Counted from the first letter of the stretch, positions 8,625-19,722 are shown. The stretch is 64,000 nucleotides of DNA from Xanthomonas arboricola pv. juglandis (GCF_001013475.1 NZ_JZEF01000003.1:186001-250000), one strand, 5' to 3'. Program-made: numbers and translations. Notes: a model not told the origin generated them from the sequence alone.

Positions 8625-11402
8625 TTGGAAACGATGATTGTGACGGTGGTGCTGTTGCTGCTTGCGGTGCCGGTAGGGCTGGTGATCGCCCTGGTGTGGA
8701 TCGCCGGGCTGCGGCGGCGCGTGGATGCGCTGGAACAGCGGCTTGCGCAATGGCAGGCCAGCGGCGCAGCAGGTGTGGACGCGGCGGCGGTGCACATCTC
8801 AGCGCCAACGCCATCGCCTGCCGGGGCATGGGAGCCGCAAGAGACGTCCGACGTCGGCATGCCTGCGTATGGCGAGCCTGAGCTGCCTCTCGCAGCAGAT
8901 TTGCAAGCCGCGCCGACGCCGGCGGTTGCACCACTGGCAGTGCCGCCGTCATTGCCGGCAGAAGCTCCCGCATCGTCGGCGGCGCGCAGCGTAGTGCAAG
9001 CGCCGCTCCTGATCGCTGCGCCTGCCGAGTTCGAGCCGCAAGCGCACGACGTGCCCTCCGGGCCAGGCCCGCTGGCGCGCGTGGCCGGCGCAGTGAAGCG
9101 CTGGTTCACCGAGGGCAATGTGCCGGTCAAGGTCGGCATGCTGGTGCTGCTGGCCGGCGTGGCGTCGCTGTTGAAGTACGCCAGCGACCAAGGCTGGATG
9201 CGCATGCCGATCGAGCTGCGGCTGGCCGGCATCAGTGTGCTGGCGCTCGTCGGGCTGGTCTTCGGCTGGAAGCAACGGCTGCAGCGGCCGGGCTTTGCGT
9301 TGGCGCTGCAGGGCGGGGCCATCGGCGGCTTGCTGCTTACGGTATTCGCCGCGTTCAAGCTGTACGGGCTGCTCGGCGCGGGTCTTGCAATGGGCATCAG
9401 CGTGGTGCTGATTGCCGGCATGTGCGTGCTGGCGGTGGTGCAGGATTCGCGCACGCTGGCGGTGCTGGGTGTGCTGGCCGGCTTCCTTGCGCCGATCTGG
9501 CTGTCCACCGGCAGCGGCAATCATGTCGCGCTGTTTTCGTACTACGCGGTGCTCAATGCCGGCATCGTGGCGATCGCCTGGACGCGTCCGTGGCGGGTGC
9601 TGAACCTGCTCGGATTCGCCTTCACCTTCGGCATCGGCACGCTGTGGGGTGCGCTGCAATACGCCCCGGCGAAATTCGCCACGACCGAGCCGTTCCTGCT
9701 GTTGTTCTTCGCCATGTATGTGGCGATTCCGGTACTGCACGCGCGGCGTGGCGATGGCAGCGCGGGCAAGCTCATCGACGGCAGCCTGTTGTTCGGCACC
9801 CCACTGGTGGCCTTCGCGTTGCAGGCGCGCCTGCTGGATGGCGAGCGCCTGCCGTTGGCGCTGTGTGCGCTGGCGGTGGCTGCGCTGTACGCCGGCCTGG
9901 CCAGTTGGTTGCTGCGGCGTGCCTCCACGCGGCTGCTGGGCCAAGCGCACGCGATGCTGGCGGTCGGTTTTGCGACCCTGGCGGTGCCGCTGGCCTTGTC
10001 GGCGCGTGCCACTGCCAGCGTCTTCGCGCTCGAAGGTGTGGGCTTGTTGTGGCTGGGACTGCGGCAGCAGCGTCGCATCCCGCAGTTCAGCGGGGTGGCG
10101 TTGCAGTTGCTGGCGGCGGTCGGGGTCGCCTTCGGTGTGGATGCGTGGCGCTACGACACGGTGGCCGTTGCTAACGCTACCTGCATGAGTACCTTGCTGC
10201 TTGCATTGGCCGGCTGGGCCAGTGCCTGGTTCCTGCGCGATGCAGGGCAGCCGCGCCGCGCGCTGGTGGCGTATCTATGGGGGCTGGGCTGGTGGGCGCT
10301 GTGCGGTGTGCACGAGATCTTCCGCTTTGCCGGCGATCTGCGCAGCGAGCCGGATCTGCTGCTGGGCTTTGTCGCACTCAGCGTGTGGCTGGCAGCCGAG
10401 GTGCATCGGCGTCGCCCGGCAACGGCGCTGGTGTGGACGGCGATGTTCGGGCTGGCGCTGGCCGCGCCGTTGGCGCTGTGGCAGAGCCATGCGCATACGC
10501 AACCGTTCGCACATTGGGGGGCGCTGGCCTGGCTGGCGTTCGCCGTGGCCGGCACGCGCGCGCTGTGGTGCCTGCGCAGGCAGCACGGCGCAGGCGCGGT
10601 GGCTGCACAGTTCATCTGGTGGCTGCTGTGGCCGTTGGTGGTGTTGTTGGGCGTGGCCTGGCTGGCCGATACGTACATGCTGGCAAATGGCTGGCGTTGC
10701 GCCTTGCTGGCCGCGCCCTGGCTGATCGTGGCGGCAGTGGGTCTGTTGCGCTGGCCATGGCTGGCGTGGCCGCAGGGTGCCGGTTTCGATCGGGCACGCA
10801 ATGCCTTGCTGGGCTGTGTGTTCGCGGTGCTGGGCATCGGCTGGTTGATCGTGCTGCTGGACCCGGTGAGCGCGGCGCCATTGCCGTGGCTGCCCGTGCT
10901 CAACCCGGCCGAGCTGGCGCAGCTGGCGGTGCTGGCCTTGCTGGCGCGTTGGGCCTGGTCTGGGCAGGCGCCGTTGGCCGTGCAACGCTGGCGGGTGACT
11001 GCGCTGGGCGTGTCGGGCTGGGCCTTGATCACCGGCAGCACCTTGCACAGCGTGCATCACTGGGGTGGCGTGGCGTGGGATGCCGGGTTGATCGGCGCGA
11101 CCCTGTCGCAGACCAGCCTGACCATCGTCTGGAGCGTGCTGGGCGTGCTGGGCTGGGTGATCGGCTCGCGGCGCGGTCAGCGTGGACTGTGGCTGGGTGG
11201 TGCGTTGTTGATGGGTCTGGTGCTGGCCAAGCTGGTGCTGGTCGACCGGCAGCATCTGGGCAATCTGCTCGGCATTGGCTCGTTCATGGCCTATGGCCTG
11301 TTGTGCACCGTGGTGGGCTATCTGGCACCGGCGCCGCCGCGCCAGCCGGTCACCGAAGAGCAGGCTGGCGGAGACGATGGCGTGGACAAGGATCAGGCAT
11401 GA
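8625..11402 (+). CDS. DUF2339 multi-spanning membrane protein
   Basis: A polytopic inner-membrane protein of about 925 residues. After a first membrane segment (TVVLLLLAVPVGLVIALVW), a short coiled stretch (RRRVDALEQRLAQ) and a proline/alanine-rich cytoplasmic linker to about residue 150, nearly the whole rest is hydrophobic helices, well over twenty. The arrangement and motifs (NVPVKVGMLVLLAGVASLLKYA; RLAGISVLALVGLVFGW) match the uncharacterised DUF2339 family. The start is uncertain: a TTG at 8625 has AGGGG seven bases upstream, and the ATG at 8634 is three codons later. Its stop overlaps the next ATG (ATGA), coupling it to the DUF3999 gene. No function is established. Confidence 0.85.
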   Translation: METMIVTVVLLLLAVPVGLVIALVWIAGLRRRVDALEQRLAQWQASGAAGVDAAAVHISAPTPSPAGAWEPQETSDVGMPAYGEPELPLAADLQAAPTPAVAPLAVPPSLPAEAPASSAARSVVQAPLLIAAPAEFEPQAHDVPSGPGPLARVAGAVKRWFTEGNVPVKVGMLVLLAGVASLLKYASDQGWMRMPIELRLAGISVLALVGLVFGWKQRLQRPGFALALQGGAIGGLLLTVFAAFKLYGLLGAGLAMGISVVLIAGMCVLAVVQDSRTLAVLGVLAGFLAPIWLSTGSGNHVALFSYYAVLNAGIVAIAWTRPWRVLNLLGFAFTFGIGTLWGALQYAPAKFATTEPFLLLFFAMYVAIPVLHARRGDGSAGKLIDGSLLFGTPLVAFALQARLLDGERLPLALCALAVAALYAGLASWLLRRASTRLLGQAHAMLAVGFATLAVPLALSARATASVFALEGVGLLWLGLRQQRRIPQFSGVALQLLAAVGVAFGVDAWRYDTVAVANATCMSTLLLALAGWASAWFLRDAGQPRRALVAYLWGLGWWALCGVHEIFRFAGDLRSEPDLLLGFVALSVWLAAEVHRRRPATALVWTAMFGLALAAPLALWQSHAHTQPFAHWGALAWLAFAVAGTRALWCLRRQHGAGAVAAQFIWWLLWPLVVLLGVAWLADTYMLANGWRCALLAAPWLIVAAVGLLRWPWLAWPQGAGFDRARNALLGCVFAVLGIGWLIVLLDPVSAAPLPWLPVLNPAELAQLAVLALLARWAWSGQAPLAVQRWRVTALGVSGWALITGSTLHSVHHWGGVAWDAGLIGATLSQTSLTIVWSVLGVLGWVIGSRRGQRGLWLGGALLMGLVLAKLVLVDRQHLGNLLGIGSFMAYGLLCTVVGYLAPAPPRQPVTEEQAGGDDGVDKDQA

Positions 11403-12757
11403 AATCGAGGCAATGGGGATGGCTGCTGCTGGTGCCGCTGCTGGCGCAGGCAGCCGATGTGCGCCAGGACTATCGTCAACAATGGCCGCTGCAGGTGGCC
11501 GGCGCGGATGCCGGCATGTATCAGCTGCGCTTGAACGCGGCGATCTATCGCAGCGCCAATGACGCGGGGCTGCGCGATGTCACGGTGATCGATGCGCGTG
11601 GCGAGGAGATGCCGGCCGCGCTCTTGCCGGTGGATGCCGCGCCGGCTGCCGCGCCGCGTCGGCAACGCCTGCCCTTGTTCGCGCTGCCGGCTGGTGCAGC
11701 GCCTGCCAACGGCGATCTGCAACTGATCGCCGAACGCGATGCCAGTGGCGCGGTGCGGCGGCTGGAAGGCCGCTTCGCCACCGGCACCGCTGCCGCTGCA
11801 AGTGCAGGTGGCAGCTGGCTGATCGATGCCAGCGCGTTGCGCGATCGTCCGCGCGCGCTGTGGCTGGACTGGGACGGCAATACGCCGGTGCAGGCCCGGC
11901 TGCGCGTGGAAGGCAGCGACGATCTGCGCGACTGGCACCTGCTCGCCGCAGATGCCACCGTGATGGCGCTGGACAACCAGGCGCAGCGTCTGCAGCAGCG
12001 CCGCATCGCGTTGGACGCTGGCGCGCGCTATTTGCGCATCGTGCCGGTGTCCGGCGAACTGCCGGCCTTGCGCGTGGTCGATGCGGAACTGGACGGCGTC
12101 TCGACGCCGCCGCAATCGCAGTGGCTGGAATTGCCGGGCACTGCGCAGGACAAGGCAGTGGTGTATGCCTTGCCTGGGCGCTTTCCGATCACCCAGGTCG
12201 ATGTCAGCGGCGGTCAGGCCGAGGCGGTCGAATGGATCGTGGCAAGCCGCGATGCTGATGAGGCGCCGTGGCTGCAACGTGCCGGGCCGTGGTTGGCGTA
12301 TCGCCTGGGTACTGGCACCGCCGCCGCGTCGCCACCGCAACAGCTGTCGGCCCCGGTGCGCGACCGTCAGTGGCGGTTGCTGGCCGCGCAAGGGCGCAGC
12401 ACTGCGATGCCGACGCTGCGTGTGGGCTACCAGCCGGAGCGGATGATGTTCCTCGCCCAGGGGCAGCCGCCGTATGCGGTGGTCGCCGGCAGCGCGCGGC
12501 AGCAACGTGGCGACGCGCCGCTGGCCTCGATGCTGCAGGCACTGCGCCGCGAACGCGGAGCGCAATGGCAACCGGCGCCGGCCAACGTCGCTGCGCAGGC
12601 ACAGCCGCTGGCCGGCGATGCCGCGCTGCAGCCGGCCGCCACACCGCGCGACTGGAAGCGCTGGTTGCTATGGGCGCTACTGGTCGGCGGCGCCTTGCTG
12701 GTCGGTGGTTTCGCGGTGAGCCTGCTGCGCAACTCGGCGACCGATCGCAGCCCCTGA
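11399..12757 (+). CDS. DUF3999 exported membrane-anchored protein
   Basis: A 452-residue protein with an N-terminal signal peptide (MKSRQWGWLLLVPLLAQAA), a large beta-rich periplasmic portion (RQQWPLQVAGADAGMYQLRL; a discoidin-like segment around RARLRVEGSDDLRDW) and one C-terminal membrane helix (WLLWALLVGGALLVGGFAV) followed by a short basic tail. This matches the DUF3999 family, of unknown function, which is commonly found beside DUF2339. The start overlaps the DUF2339 stop by four bases, so the two are translationally coupled and probably form one membrane complex; that complex is an inference. Confidence 0.85.
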   Translation: MKSRQWGWLLLVPLLAQAADVRQDYRQQWPLQVAGADAGMYQLRLNAAIYRSANDAGLRDVTVIDARGEEMPAALLPVDAAPAAAPRRQRLPLFALPAGAAPANGDLQLIAERDASGAVRRLEGRFATGTAAAASAGGSWLIDASALRDRPRALWLDWDGNTPVQARLRVEGSDDLRDWHLLAADATVMALDNQAQRLQQRRIALDAGARYLRIVPVSGELPALRVVDAELDGVSTPPQSQWLELPGTAQDKAVVYALPGRFPITQVDVSGGQAEAVEWIVASRDADEAPWLQRAGPWLAYRLGTGTAAASPPQQLSAPVRDRQWRLLAAQGRSTAMPTLRVGYQPERMMFLAQGQPPYAVVAGSARQQRGDAPLASMLQALRRERGAQWQPAPANVAAQAQPLAGDAALQPAATPRDWKRWLLWALLVGGALLVGGFAVSLLRNSATDRSP

Positions 12758-13073
12758 GGACCCGCGCGCCGCACCGCGGTTTGCCGCTGCGGCGCGAAGG
12801 TCCGACAATGGGCATCCCCCGTCGCCAAGGCAGCCGCATTGCCCGTCGTCTTCGACCGAGCATCCCCCGCATCGCCAGCCGTATGGGCAGCGACATGCGC
12901 GGCAGGCAAGCTGCAATCTCCGCGACCTGCACGCGGGCGCAACGCCAGCGTGCAACGGCTGCCCCCAAGCCATCCATCCGCGCAGCGCCCAGGCATCGGC
13001 GCCATGTGTACCGGCTGCTTTTTCGATTTCCCAATCCCGATTCCCGATTCCCCAGACCTAGCGAGCTGACCCC
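12758..13073. other. Non-coding gap before pgk
   Basis: About 316 bases without a supported gene. An imperfect run of GATTCCC/AATCCC units lies just before pgk (listed separately). No clear terminator for the DUF3999 gene or promoter for pgk was found by eye. Confidence 0.5.
13025..13053. repeat. GATTCCC-type heptamer repeats before pgk
   Basis: GATTTCCC, AATCCC, GATTCCC and GATTCCCC in tandem, ending 20 bases before the pgk start. Same sequence family as the array upstream of gap and the arms of the elements in the cys region. Confidence 0.8.
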
Positions 13074-14249
13074 ATGTCCATCGTCCGCATGACCGACCTC
13101 GATCTCTCCGGCAAGCGCGTGCTGATCCGCCAGGATCTCAACGTGCCGATCGACAACGGCCAGATCACCTCCGAGCAGCGCATTACCGCGTCGGTGCCCA
13201 CCATCAAGCTGGCGCTGGAAAAAGGCGCCGCGGTGATGGTCACCTCGCACCTGGGCCGGCCCAAGGAAGGCAGCTGGACCGAAGAAGATTCGCTGGCGCC
13301 GGTGGCCGCGCGCCTGACTGCGCTGCTGGGCGTGGACGTGCCGCTGGTGCGCGACTGGGTCGACGGCGTGGACGTGGCGCCGGGCCAGGTGGTGCTGCTG
13401 GAGAACTGCCGCATGAATGTCGGCGAGGGCAAGGACGACGAGGCGCTGGCGCGCAAGTACGCGGCGCTGTGCGATGTGTTCGTCATGGACGCCTTCGGCA
13501 CCGCGCATCGCGCGCAGGCCTCCACCCATGGGGTGATCCGCTTTGCGCCAGTGGCTGCCGGTGGTCCGCTGTTGATGGCCGAACTCGATGCGCTGGCCAA
13601 GGCGCTGGACAACCCGGCCAAGCCGCTGCTGGCGATCGTCGCCGGCAGCAAGGTGTCCACCAAGCTGGAGCTGCTGTCGAACCTGGTCAACAAGGTCGAC
13701 CAGCTGATCGTCGGCGGCGGCATCGCCAACACCTTCATCGCCGCGGCCGGGCATGGCGTCGGCAAGTCCCTGAGCGAGCCGGATCTGATTTCCACCGCCA
13801 ACCAGATCGTTGCCGATGCGAAGCTGCGCGGTGCGGAGATTCCGTTGCCCACCGATGTGGTCGTTGCCAAGCAGTTCCTGCCCGATGCCGAAGCGACGGT
13901 GAAGGCGCTCGACGCCGTGGAGGCCGACGACCTGATCCTGGACATCGGCCCGCAGACCGCCGCGCGCTACGCCGAGCTGATCGCCAGCGCCGGCACCGTG
14001 GTGTGGAACGGGCCGGTCGGCGTGTTCGAGTTCGAGACCTTCAGTCACGGCACCGAGACGCTGGCGCGTGCGATCGCCAGCTCCAAGGCGTTCTCGATCG
14101 CCGGTGGTGGCGACACCCTGGCGGCCGTGGACAAGTACGACATCGCCAAGGACGTCACCTACATCTCCACCGGCGGCGGCGCCTTCCTGGAATTCCTGGA
14201 AGGCAAGACCTTGCCGGCGGTGGCGGCGCTCGAGGCACGCGGCAAGTGA
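13074..14249 (+). CDS. pgk: Phosphoglycerate kinase
   Basis: Cytoplasmic glycolytic kinase (1,3-bisphosphoglycerate + ADP to 3-phosphoglycerate + ATP), 391 residues. Family motifs are [13 protein letters not shown] at the substrate-binding N-domain, [10 protein letters not shown], the central [27 protein letters not shown], and the nucleotide-loop AGGGDTLAA and [13 protein letters not shown] at the C-terminus. Length is standard. The downstream phosphatase start overlaps its stop by four bases (GTGA), so the two are coupled. Confidence 0.97.
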   Translation: MSIVRMTDLDLSGKRVLIRQDLNVPIDNGQITSEQRITASVPTIKLALEKGAAVMVTSHLGRPKEGSWTEEDSLAPVAARLTALLGVDVPLVRDWVDGVDVAPGQVVLLENCRMNVGEGKDDEALARKYAALCDVFVMDAFGTAHRAQASTHGVIRFAPVAAGGPLLMAELDALAKALDNPAKPLLAIVAGSKVSTKLELLSNLVNKVDQLIVGGGIANTFIAAAGHGVGKSLSEPDLISTANQIVADAKLRGAEIPLPTDVVVAKQFLPDAEATVKALDAVEADDLILDIGPQTAARYAELIASAGTVVWNGPVGVFEFETFSHGTETLARAIASSKAFSIAGGGDTLAAVDKYDIAKDVTYISTGGGAFLEFLEGKTLPAVAALEARGK

Positions 14250-14893
14250 GTGCAGCCACGCTGTTCTTCGATCTGGACGGCACCCTGGTCGATTCGGAGC
14301 CGGGCATCGTCGCCAGCATCGTGCATGCCTTCGACGCGGTGGGCCAGCCGCGTCCGTCGCCGCAGACCCTGCGCGCGTGGATCGGCCCGCCGCTGCGCGA
14401 CAGCTTCACCGACTGCTTTCCCGACGATCCGCAGCTGGTGCAGCGCGCACTGGCAGCGTATCGCGGGCGTTACGACGCGGTCGGCTGGACCGAACTGAGC
14501 GTGTTCGACGGTATCGGTGAGGTGGTCGTCGACCTGCACCGCGCCGGCCATCGCCTGGCGGTGGTGACCTCCAAGAACGAGCGCTACGCACGCCGCATCG
14601 TCGAGCATCTGCCGTTCGGGGCCTGCTTCGAGAACGTGATCGGGGCCAGCGAAGACGGCGAACGCCGCTTCAAGCCGGACCTGATCGCCGAAGCGCTGCG
14701 GCGGCTGGACATCGCCAAGACCGGCTGCGTGATGATCGGCGACCGTCGGATGGATATCGATGGCGCCAACCACCACGGCATCCACAGCATCGGCGTGCTG
14801 TGGGGCTTCGGCGACGAAGCCGAGCTGCGTGCCGCCGGTGCCGGTGCGATCGCGCACACGCCCGCCGGGTTGCGCGCCTTGATCCAGTCGTAG
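14246..14893 (+). CDS. HAD-superfamily phosphatase, Gph-like
   Basis: A 215-residue haloacid-dehalogenase hydrolase. It has motif [13 protein letters not shown] (nucleophile Asp9, acid Asp11), an alpha-helical cap, motif II VVTSKN, the lysine in [12 protein letters not shown] and motif [12 protein letters not shown]. This set matches phosphoglycolate phosphatase-like (Gph/PGP) proteins, but the substrate cannot be read from sequence; a house-cleaning role on glycolytic by-products such as 2-phosphoglycolate would suit its coupling to pgk. The start is a GTG overlapping the pgk stop. Confidence 0.82.
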   Translation: MSAATLFFDLDGTLVDSEPGIVASIVHAFDAVGQPRPSPQTLRAWIGPPLRDSFTDCFPDDPQLVQRALAAYRGRYDAVGWTELSVFDGIGEVVVDLHRAGHRLAVVTSKNERYARRIVEHLPFGACFENVIGASEDGERRFKPDLIAEALRRLDIAKTGCVMIGDRRMDIDGANHHGIHSIGVLWGFGDEAELRAAGAGAIAHTPAGLRALIQS

Positions 14894-15233
14894 GAGTGAC
14901 AAGCAGAGCAGCTGCGCGCATCGCCAGGCGAGCGCAGCCGGCGCTCGTCGTTGGGTGGCAACACGCGGATGCGGTGAGGGTCTTGCAGCATCCGCGCTGC
15001 AACGACCGCTCGCCGTCATCTGACCGCCGCTGTAACCCGTAGGACCTTCACCGCTGCCGCGTTAGGGTGGCAGCCCACAGCAACATCCCGCGCGCGCCAG
15101 CGCTGCGGAAAGCGTACGTACTGTCCCGCACTGTCTTTAGGACATGCCGGAATACGAGGGTGGCTATGCCGCAATGCCATCCTCGGTAGGTGACGCGTGT
15201 GTTAAGTTTCGCGGCTTTTACAGGGAGGCCATC
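14894..15233. other. Non-coding gap before pyk
   Basis: About 340 bases with no supported gene. No obvious intrinsic terminator. The pyk promoter and 5' leader presumably lie here but no convincing hexamer pair was identified. Confidence 0.45.
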
Positions 15234-16700
<1,467 letters not shown>

Positions 16701-16910
16701 CGCACGGCCTGCGCAGCGCGTGCGTCGTTGGTCGACACACGCGCTGCATCCACATCGTTGCGTACAGACACAGCGGCGGCCTGCGGGTCGCCGTTGTGCT
16801 GTGCGGAACATGGTCCGTGGTGCGGGTGCGCCTGCGGAGCGCGCAGTCCGCAGCGCGCATCACGCTGCGAGCCGCGCCACACATCCGCCATGCCGGACAC
16901 GTGTAATCGG

Positions 16911-16942
16911 TTGCAGGCATTCCGTGAAGGAATGTCTGCAAC
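16911..16942. repeat. Inverted repeat upstream of fba (possible operator)
   Basis: TTGCAGGCATTCC and GGAATGTCTGCAA face each other around a 6-base centre (13-base arms, one mismatch). The repeat ends 10 bases before a TATACT that could be the fba -10 element (16952-16957), so a repressor bound here would cover the -35 region. There is no T run, so a terminator is unlikely. Confidence 0.6.
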
Positions 16943-16951
16943 TTTCGTCGC

Positions 16952-16957
16952 TATACT
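16952..16957 (+). promoter_or_regulatory. Candidate -10 element of fba
   Basis: TATACT 34 bases before the fba ATG. The -35 region, about 17 bases upstream, falls inside the inverted repeat and does not resemble TTGACA, which would fit an activator- or repressor-dependent promoter. By-eye prediction. Confidence 0.35.
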
Positions 16958-16990
16958 TTCGTTCTCCCCCGCAGCTGCCACAGGAACTAC

Positions 16991-17995
16991 ATGAGCATCG
17001 AACAGCTTGCCGAAACCGCCCAGGCCATGGTCGCCCCGGGCAAGGGCATCATCGCCATCGACGAATCGACCAGCACGATCGCCAAGCGTTTTGCCAGCGT
17101 CGGCATCGAGAACATCGAAGAAAACCGTCGCGCCTACCGCGAACTGCTGCTGACCACGCCCAAGCTGAGCGACTACATTTCCGGCGCGATCCTGTTCGAC
17201 GAGACCATCCGTCAGAAGACCAAGGACGGCGTGCCGTTCGCCGAATACATGACCGCCCACGGCATCATCCCGGGCATCAAGGTCGACAAGGGTGCGCAGC
17301 CGCTGGCCGGCATGCCGGGCGAGCTGGTCACCGAAGGCCTGGACGGTCTGCGCGCGCGTCTGGAGGAGTACTACACGCTGGGCGCACGCTTCGCCAAGTG
17401 GCGTGCGGTCATCAACATCGGCGAAGACATCCCGTCCGGCACCTGCATCGAGGCCAACTCGCATGCGCTGGCGCGTTATGCCGCGCTGTGCCAGGAGCAG
17501 GGCCTGGTGCCGATGGTCGAGCCGGAAGTGATCATGGACGGCAACCACGACATCGAGACCTGCTACGAGGTCACCGAAGCCACGCTGCGTTCGCTGTTCG
17601 GCGCACTGTATGAGCAGAATGTCGTGCTCGAAGGCACCATCCTGAAGGCCTCGATGGTCATCTCCGGCAAGGGCTGCGAAGAGCAGGCCAGCGTCGAGGA
17701 AGTGGCCGAATCCACCGTGATGTGCCTGAAGTCGACCGTGCCGGCGATCCTGCCGGGCATCGTGTTCCTGTCCGGCGGCCAGACCGACGAGCAGTCCACC
17801 GCGCACCTCAACGAGATGCACCAGCTCGGCAATCTGCCGTGGCCGCTGAGCTTCTCCTACGGCCGCGCAATGCAGCAGGCCGCGCTGAAGCTGTGGGCCA
17901 AGGACATGACCGGCAACTTCGCCAAGGCGCAGCAGGTCATCTATGAGCGCGCCAAGGAAAACGGCCTGGCCGCGCTGGGCAAGTGGAAGGGTTGA
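16991..17995 (+). CDS. Fructose-bisphosphate aldolase, class I
   Basis: Cytoplasmic aldolase (fructose 1,6-bisphosphate to glyceraldehyde 3-phosphate and dihydroxyacetone phosphate), 334 residues. It is the Schiff-base class I type, not the zinc class II type: KGIIAIDESTSTIAKRF at the N-terminus, VPMVEPEVIMDGNHDI, LEGTILKASMV with the presumed Schiff-base Lys219, FLSGGQTDEQST and SFSYGRAMQQ. All residues expected of the animal/plant-like class I family are in place. Follows pyk after a 290-base gap with its own likely promoter, and is closed by a strong terminator. Confidence 0.95.
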   Translation: MSIEQLAETAQAMVAPGKGIIAIDESTSTIAKRFASVGIENIEENRRAYRELLLTTPKLSDYISGAILFDETIRQKTKDGVPFAEYMTAHGIIPGIKVDKGAQPLAGMPGELVTEGLDGLRARLEEYYTLGARFAKWRAVINIGEDIPSGTCIEANSHALARYAALCQEQGLVPMVEPEVIMDGNHDIETCYEVTEATLRSLFGALYEQNVVLEGTILKASMVISGKGCEEQASVEEVAESTVMCLKSTVPAILPGIVFLSGGQTDEQSTAHLNEMHQLGNLPWPLSFSYGRAMQQAALKLWAKDMTGNFAKAQQVIYERAKENGLAALGKWKG

Positions 17996-18036
17996 TCGGC
18001 ATGCCGGCCGCTTCATGGCCGGAGCACACCTAGCGA

Positions 18037-18065
18037 AAACGCCGGCAGCGATGCCGGCGTTTTTG
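18037..18065 (+). terminator. Rho-independent terminator of fba
   Basis: Stem AAACGCCGGCA (18037-18047) and TGCCGGCGTTT (18052-18062), loop GCGA, followed by further T residues. It sits 40 bases after the fba stop. Confidence 0.93.
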
Positions 18066-18107
18066 TTTGTGTGGGTCACCCCGCGCCCGCATAAGTCCCC
18101 AAACGCA

Positions 18108-18129
18108 ACGAGCGCCTTGCGGCGCTCGT
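18108..18129 (-). terminator. Hairpin downstream of the macro-domain gene
   Basis: Nine-base perfect arms ACGAGCGCC and GGCGCTCGT around TTGC, 28 bases past the macro-domain stop on that gene's strand. The run after it on the minus strand (TGCGTTTG) is only weakly T-rich, so termination is likely but not certain. Confidence 0.6.
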
Positions 18130-18157
18130 CATCTTCAACCTCTGCATCACACATGCG

Positions 18158-18697
18158 TCAGGCGGCAGCGGTTTCCTGCGCAGCCAGCGCCTGCTGGTAG
18201 GCCTTGAACGTGGCCTCGTTGTAGGCCACCAACACGATGTGCTTGGGCACCTTGTGCGAGCGCTGCCAGTCGCGGGTTTCGGTCACGGCGATGCGCGCGG
18301 CCTGGTATAGCGGATAGCCGTAGATACCGCAGCTGATCGCCGGGAACGCGATCGAATGCAGCATCATCTGCTCGGCCAGCTTCAACGACTGCCAGTAGCA
18401 GTTGGCCAGTTGTTCCGGCTCGTTGTGCTTACCGTCGCGCCACACCGGGCCGACGGTATGGAAGACGTGGCGCGCCTTGAGATCGAACCCATCGGTGATG
18501 CGGATTTCGCCGGTGGGGCAGCGCACACCAGGACGCATCTGCGGCAATGCCTCGCAGGCCTGCAGCAGGCGCGGGCCTGCGGCGCGATGGATGGCGCCAT
18601 CCACGCCGCCACCGCCCAGCAATGATTCGTTGGCGGCGTTGACGATGACGTCAACGTCGAGTTCGGTGATGTCGCCTTGCCAGACTTCGATCTTCAT
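18158..18697 (-). CDS. Macro-domain O-acetyl-ADP-ribose deacetylase
   Basis: A 179-residue single macro domain, cytoplasmic. It has [19 protein letters not shown], the diagnostic [14 protein letters not shown] loop that contacts ADP-ribose, and [12 protein letters not shown]. These are the motifs of the MacroD/YmdB group, which hydrolyses O-acetyl-ADP-ribose and removes ADP-ribose from acidic residues. The catalytic Asn-Asp pair (NAANES, GGVDGA) is present. The first ATG (18697) matches the family N-terminus. It stands alone between oppositely oriented fba and a methyltransferase gene. Confidence 0.92.
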   Translation of the reverse strand: MKIEVWQGDITELDVDVIVNAANESLLGGGGVDGAIHRAAGPRLLQACEALPQMRPGVRCPTGEIRITDGFDLKARHVFHTVGPVWRDGKHNEPEQLANCYWQSLKLAEQMMLHSIAFPAISCGIYGYPLYQAARIAVTETRDWQRSHKVPKHIVLVAYNEATFKAYQQALAAQETAAA

Positions 18698-18895
18698 AGC
18701 GCGATAATTATGGGATTTGCATGAGGAACGCGTGATGGGGCGCGCGTTGCGGAATGGGCACGCTAGCGCCCATTCATCTCATCTGCTGCGATTGCCGGGA
18801 ACGGCTGTGGCGGTCGTGCTGCGGGAAGCGTGCGAACCCGCAGATGCGATCAATCCGCTCAATCGCTGCTCAGCGATGTCGCCACGATCAGGGGC

Positions 18896-19402
18896 TTACA
18901 ACCAGCGCCGCACGCGTGCGCGATAGGCGCTGTATTGGCGGCCGAATTCGTTGCGCAGGCGCGCCTCTTCGAACGGAATCACATACAGCTGCAGGGCCAG
19001 CCAGGGCAGCGGCAGCAAGGCGACCGCCCACAGCAGGCCAAGCTGCAGGCACAGACCGACATAGCTGAGCACCAGCGCCAGGTACATCGGGTTGCGGGTG
19101 AAGCGATACGGGCCATCGAGCACCAGCCGTGAGGGATGGCCACTGGGCATGATGGTGGTGCGCCGACGCGCGAACAGGATGAAGCAGCTCACTGCCAGCG
19201 CCAGGCCGAGACAGGCGATCACGCCGCCGGCCAGCTCGATCCAGGCCAATGGCGTTGGCGCGGGCAACGGCAGCTGCAGTGCGCTTTGGAGCCAGGCGCC
19301 CATGCCCAGGGCGAGCGCGAAGTGCGCAGGCAAGGTGATCTTGACCAGCCATGGCGCCCGCCACACGCGGGTGTCGCTGTGTCCATACGGCTGGTTGTTC
19401 AC
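18896..19402 (-). CDS. Isoprenylcysteine carboxyl methyltransferase-like membrane protein
   Basis: A 168-residue integral membrane protein of the ICMT/phospholipid methyltransferase-like superfamily. It has about four membrane segments, then the SAM-binding signature GPYRFTRNPMYLALVL and the late PFEEARLRNEFGRQYSAYRARVRRW, which is the usual end (E-x(2)-L...F-G-x-x-Y-x-x-Y). In bacteria the substrate is generally unknown. The start is taken as the GTG at 19402 because GGGAG lies 7 bases upstream; an ATG 27 bases earlier (19429) has a poorer ribosome site and would add nine residues. Confidence 0.8.
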   Translation of the reverse strand: MNNQPYGHSDTRVWRAPWLVKITLPAHFALALGMGAWLQSALQLPLPAPTPLAWIELAGGVIACLGLALAVSCFILFARRRTTIMPSGHPSRLVLDGPYRFTRNPMYLALVLSYVGLCLQLGLLWAVALLPLPWLALQLYVIPFEEARLRNEFGRQYSAYRARVRRWL

Positions 19403-19722
19403 GACGGTTCTCCCTGCATCGGCCGCCATCCTAACGTTTCCTTGACATGGACGGGAGTGTGCGCGGGCCGAAGTGCGCGCTGTGCTGCATACGGGGATCC
19501 ACAACATCGGTCTGTGGTCATCGATGCATGGCCAAGGGTCGAAGGATTCAGGTGGCGCCGGCAAGGTGCGACGCCGGTGTTCTAGGGCGCAGTGCCATCG
19601 GACGTCTCCGCGGCCCTACGCGTGTGCACGCGGAGGAGGCCAGCGCGATGACTGGATCGACCACAAACACACAGGCCGCGCTGTGGGCGCGGCCTGTGCG
19701 TGCAAACCAACGCTGTGATCGG
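19403..19722. other. Non-coding gap between the methyltransferase and cysK
   Basis: About 320 bases with no supported gene. It holds the cysK terminator hairpin near 19670-19698; nothing else was recognised. Confidence 0.5.
19670..19698 (-). terminator. Hairpin terminator downstream of cysK
   Basis: Perfect 12-base arms CACAGGCCGCGC (19670-19681) and GCGCGGCCTGTG (19687-19698) with a 5-base loop, 24 bases past the cysK stop. On the minus strand it is followed by TGTTTGTGG, a modest T-rich tail. Confidence 0.75.

Noticed and set aside
18717-18926. Small plus-strand frame of 69 codons between the macro-domain and methyltransferase genes
   Set aside because: It overlaps the end of the methyltransferase gene, has no ribosome site and no recognisable features.
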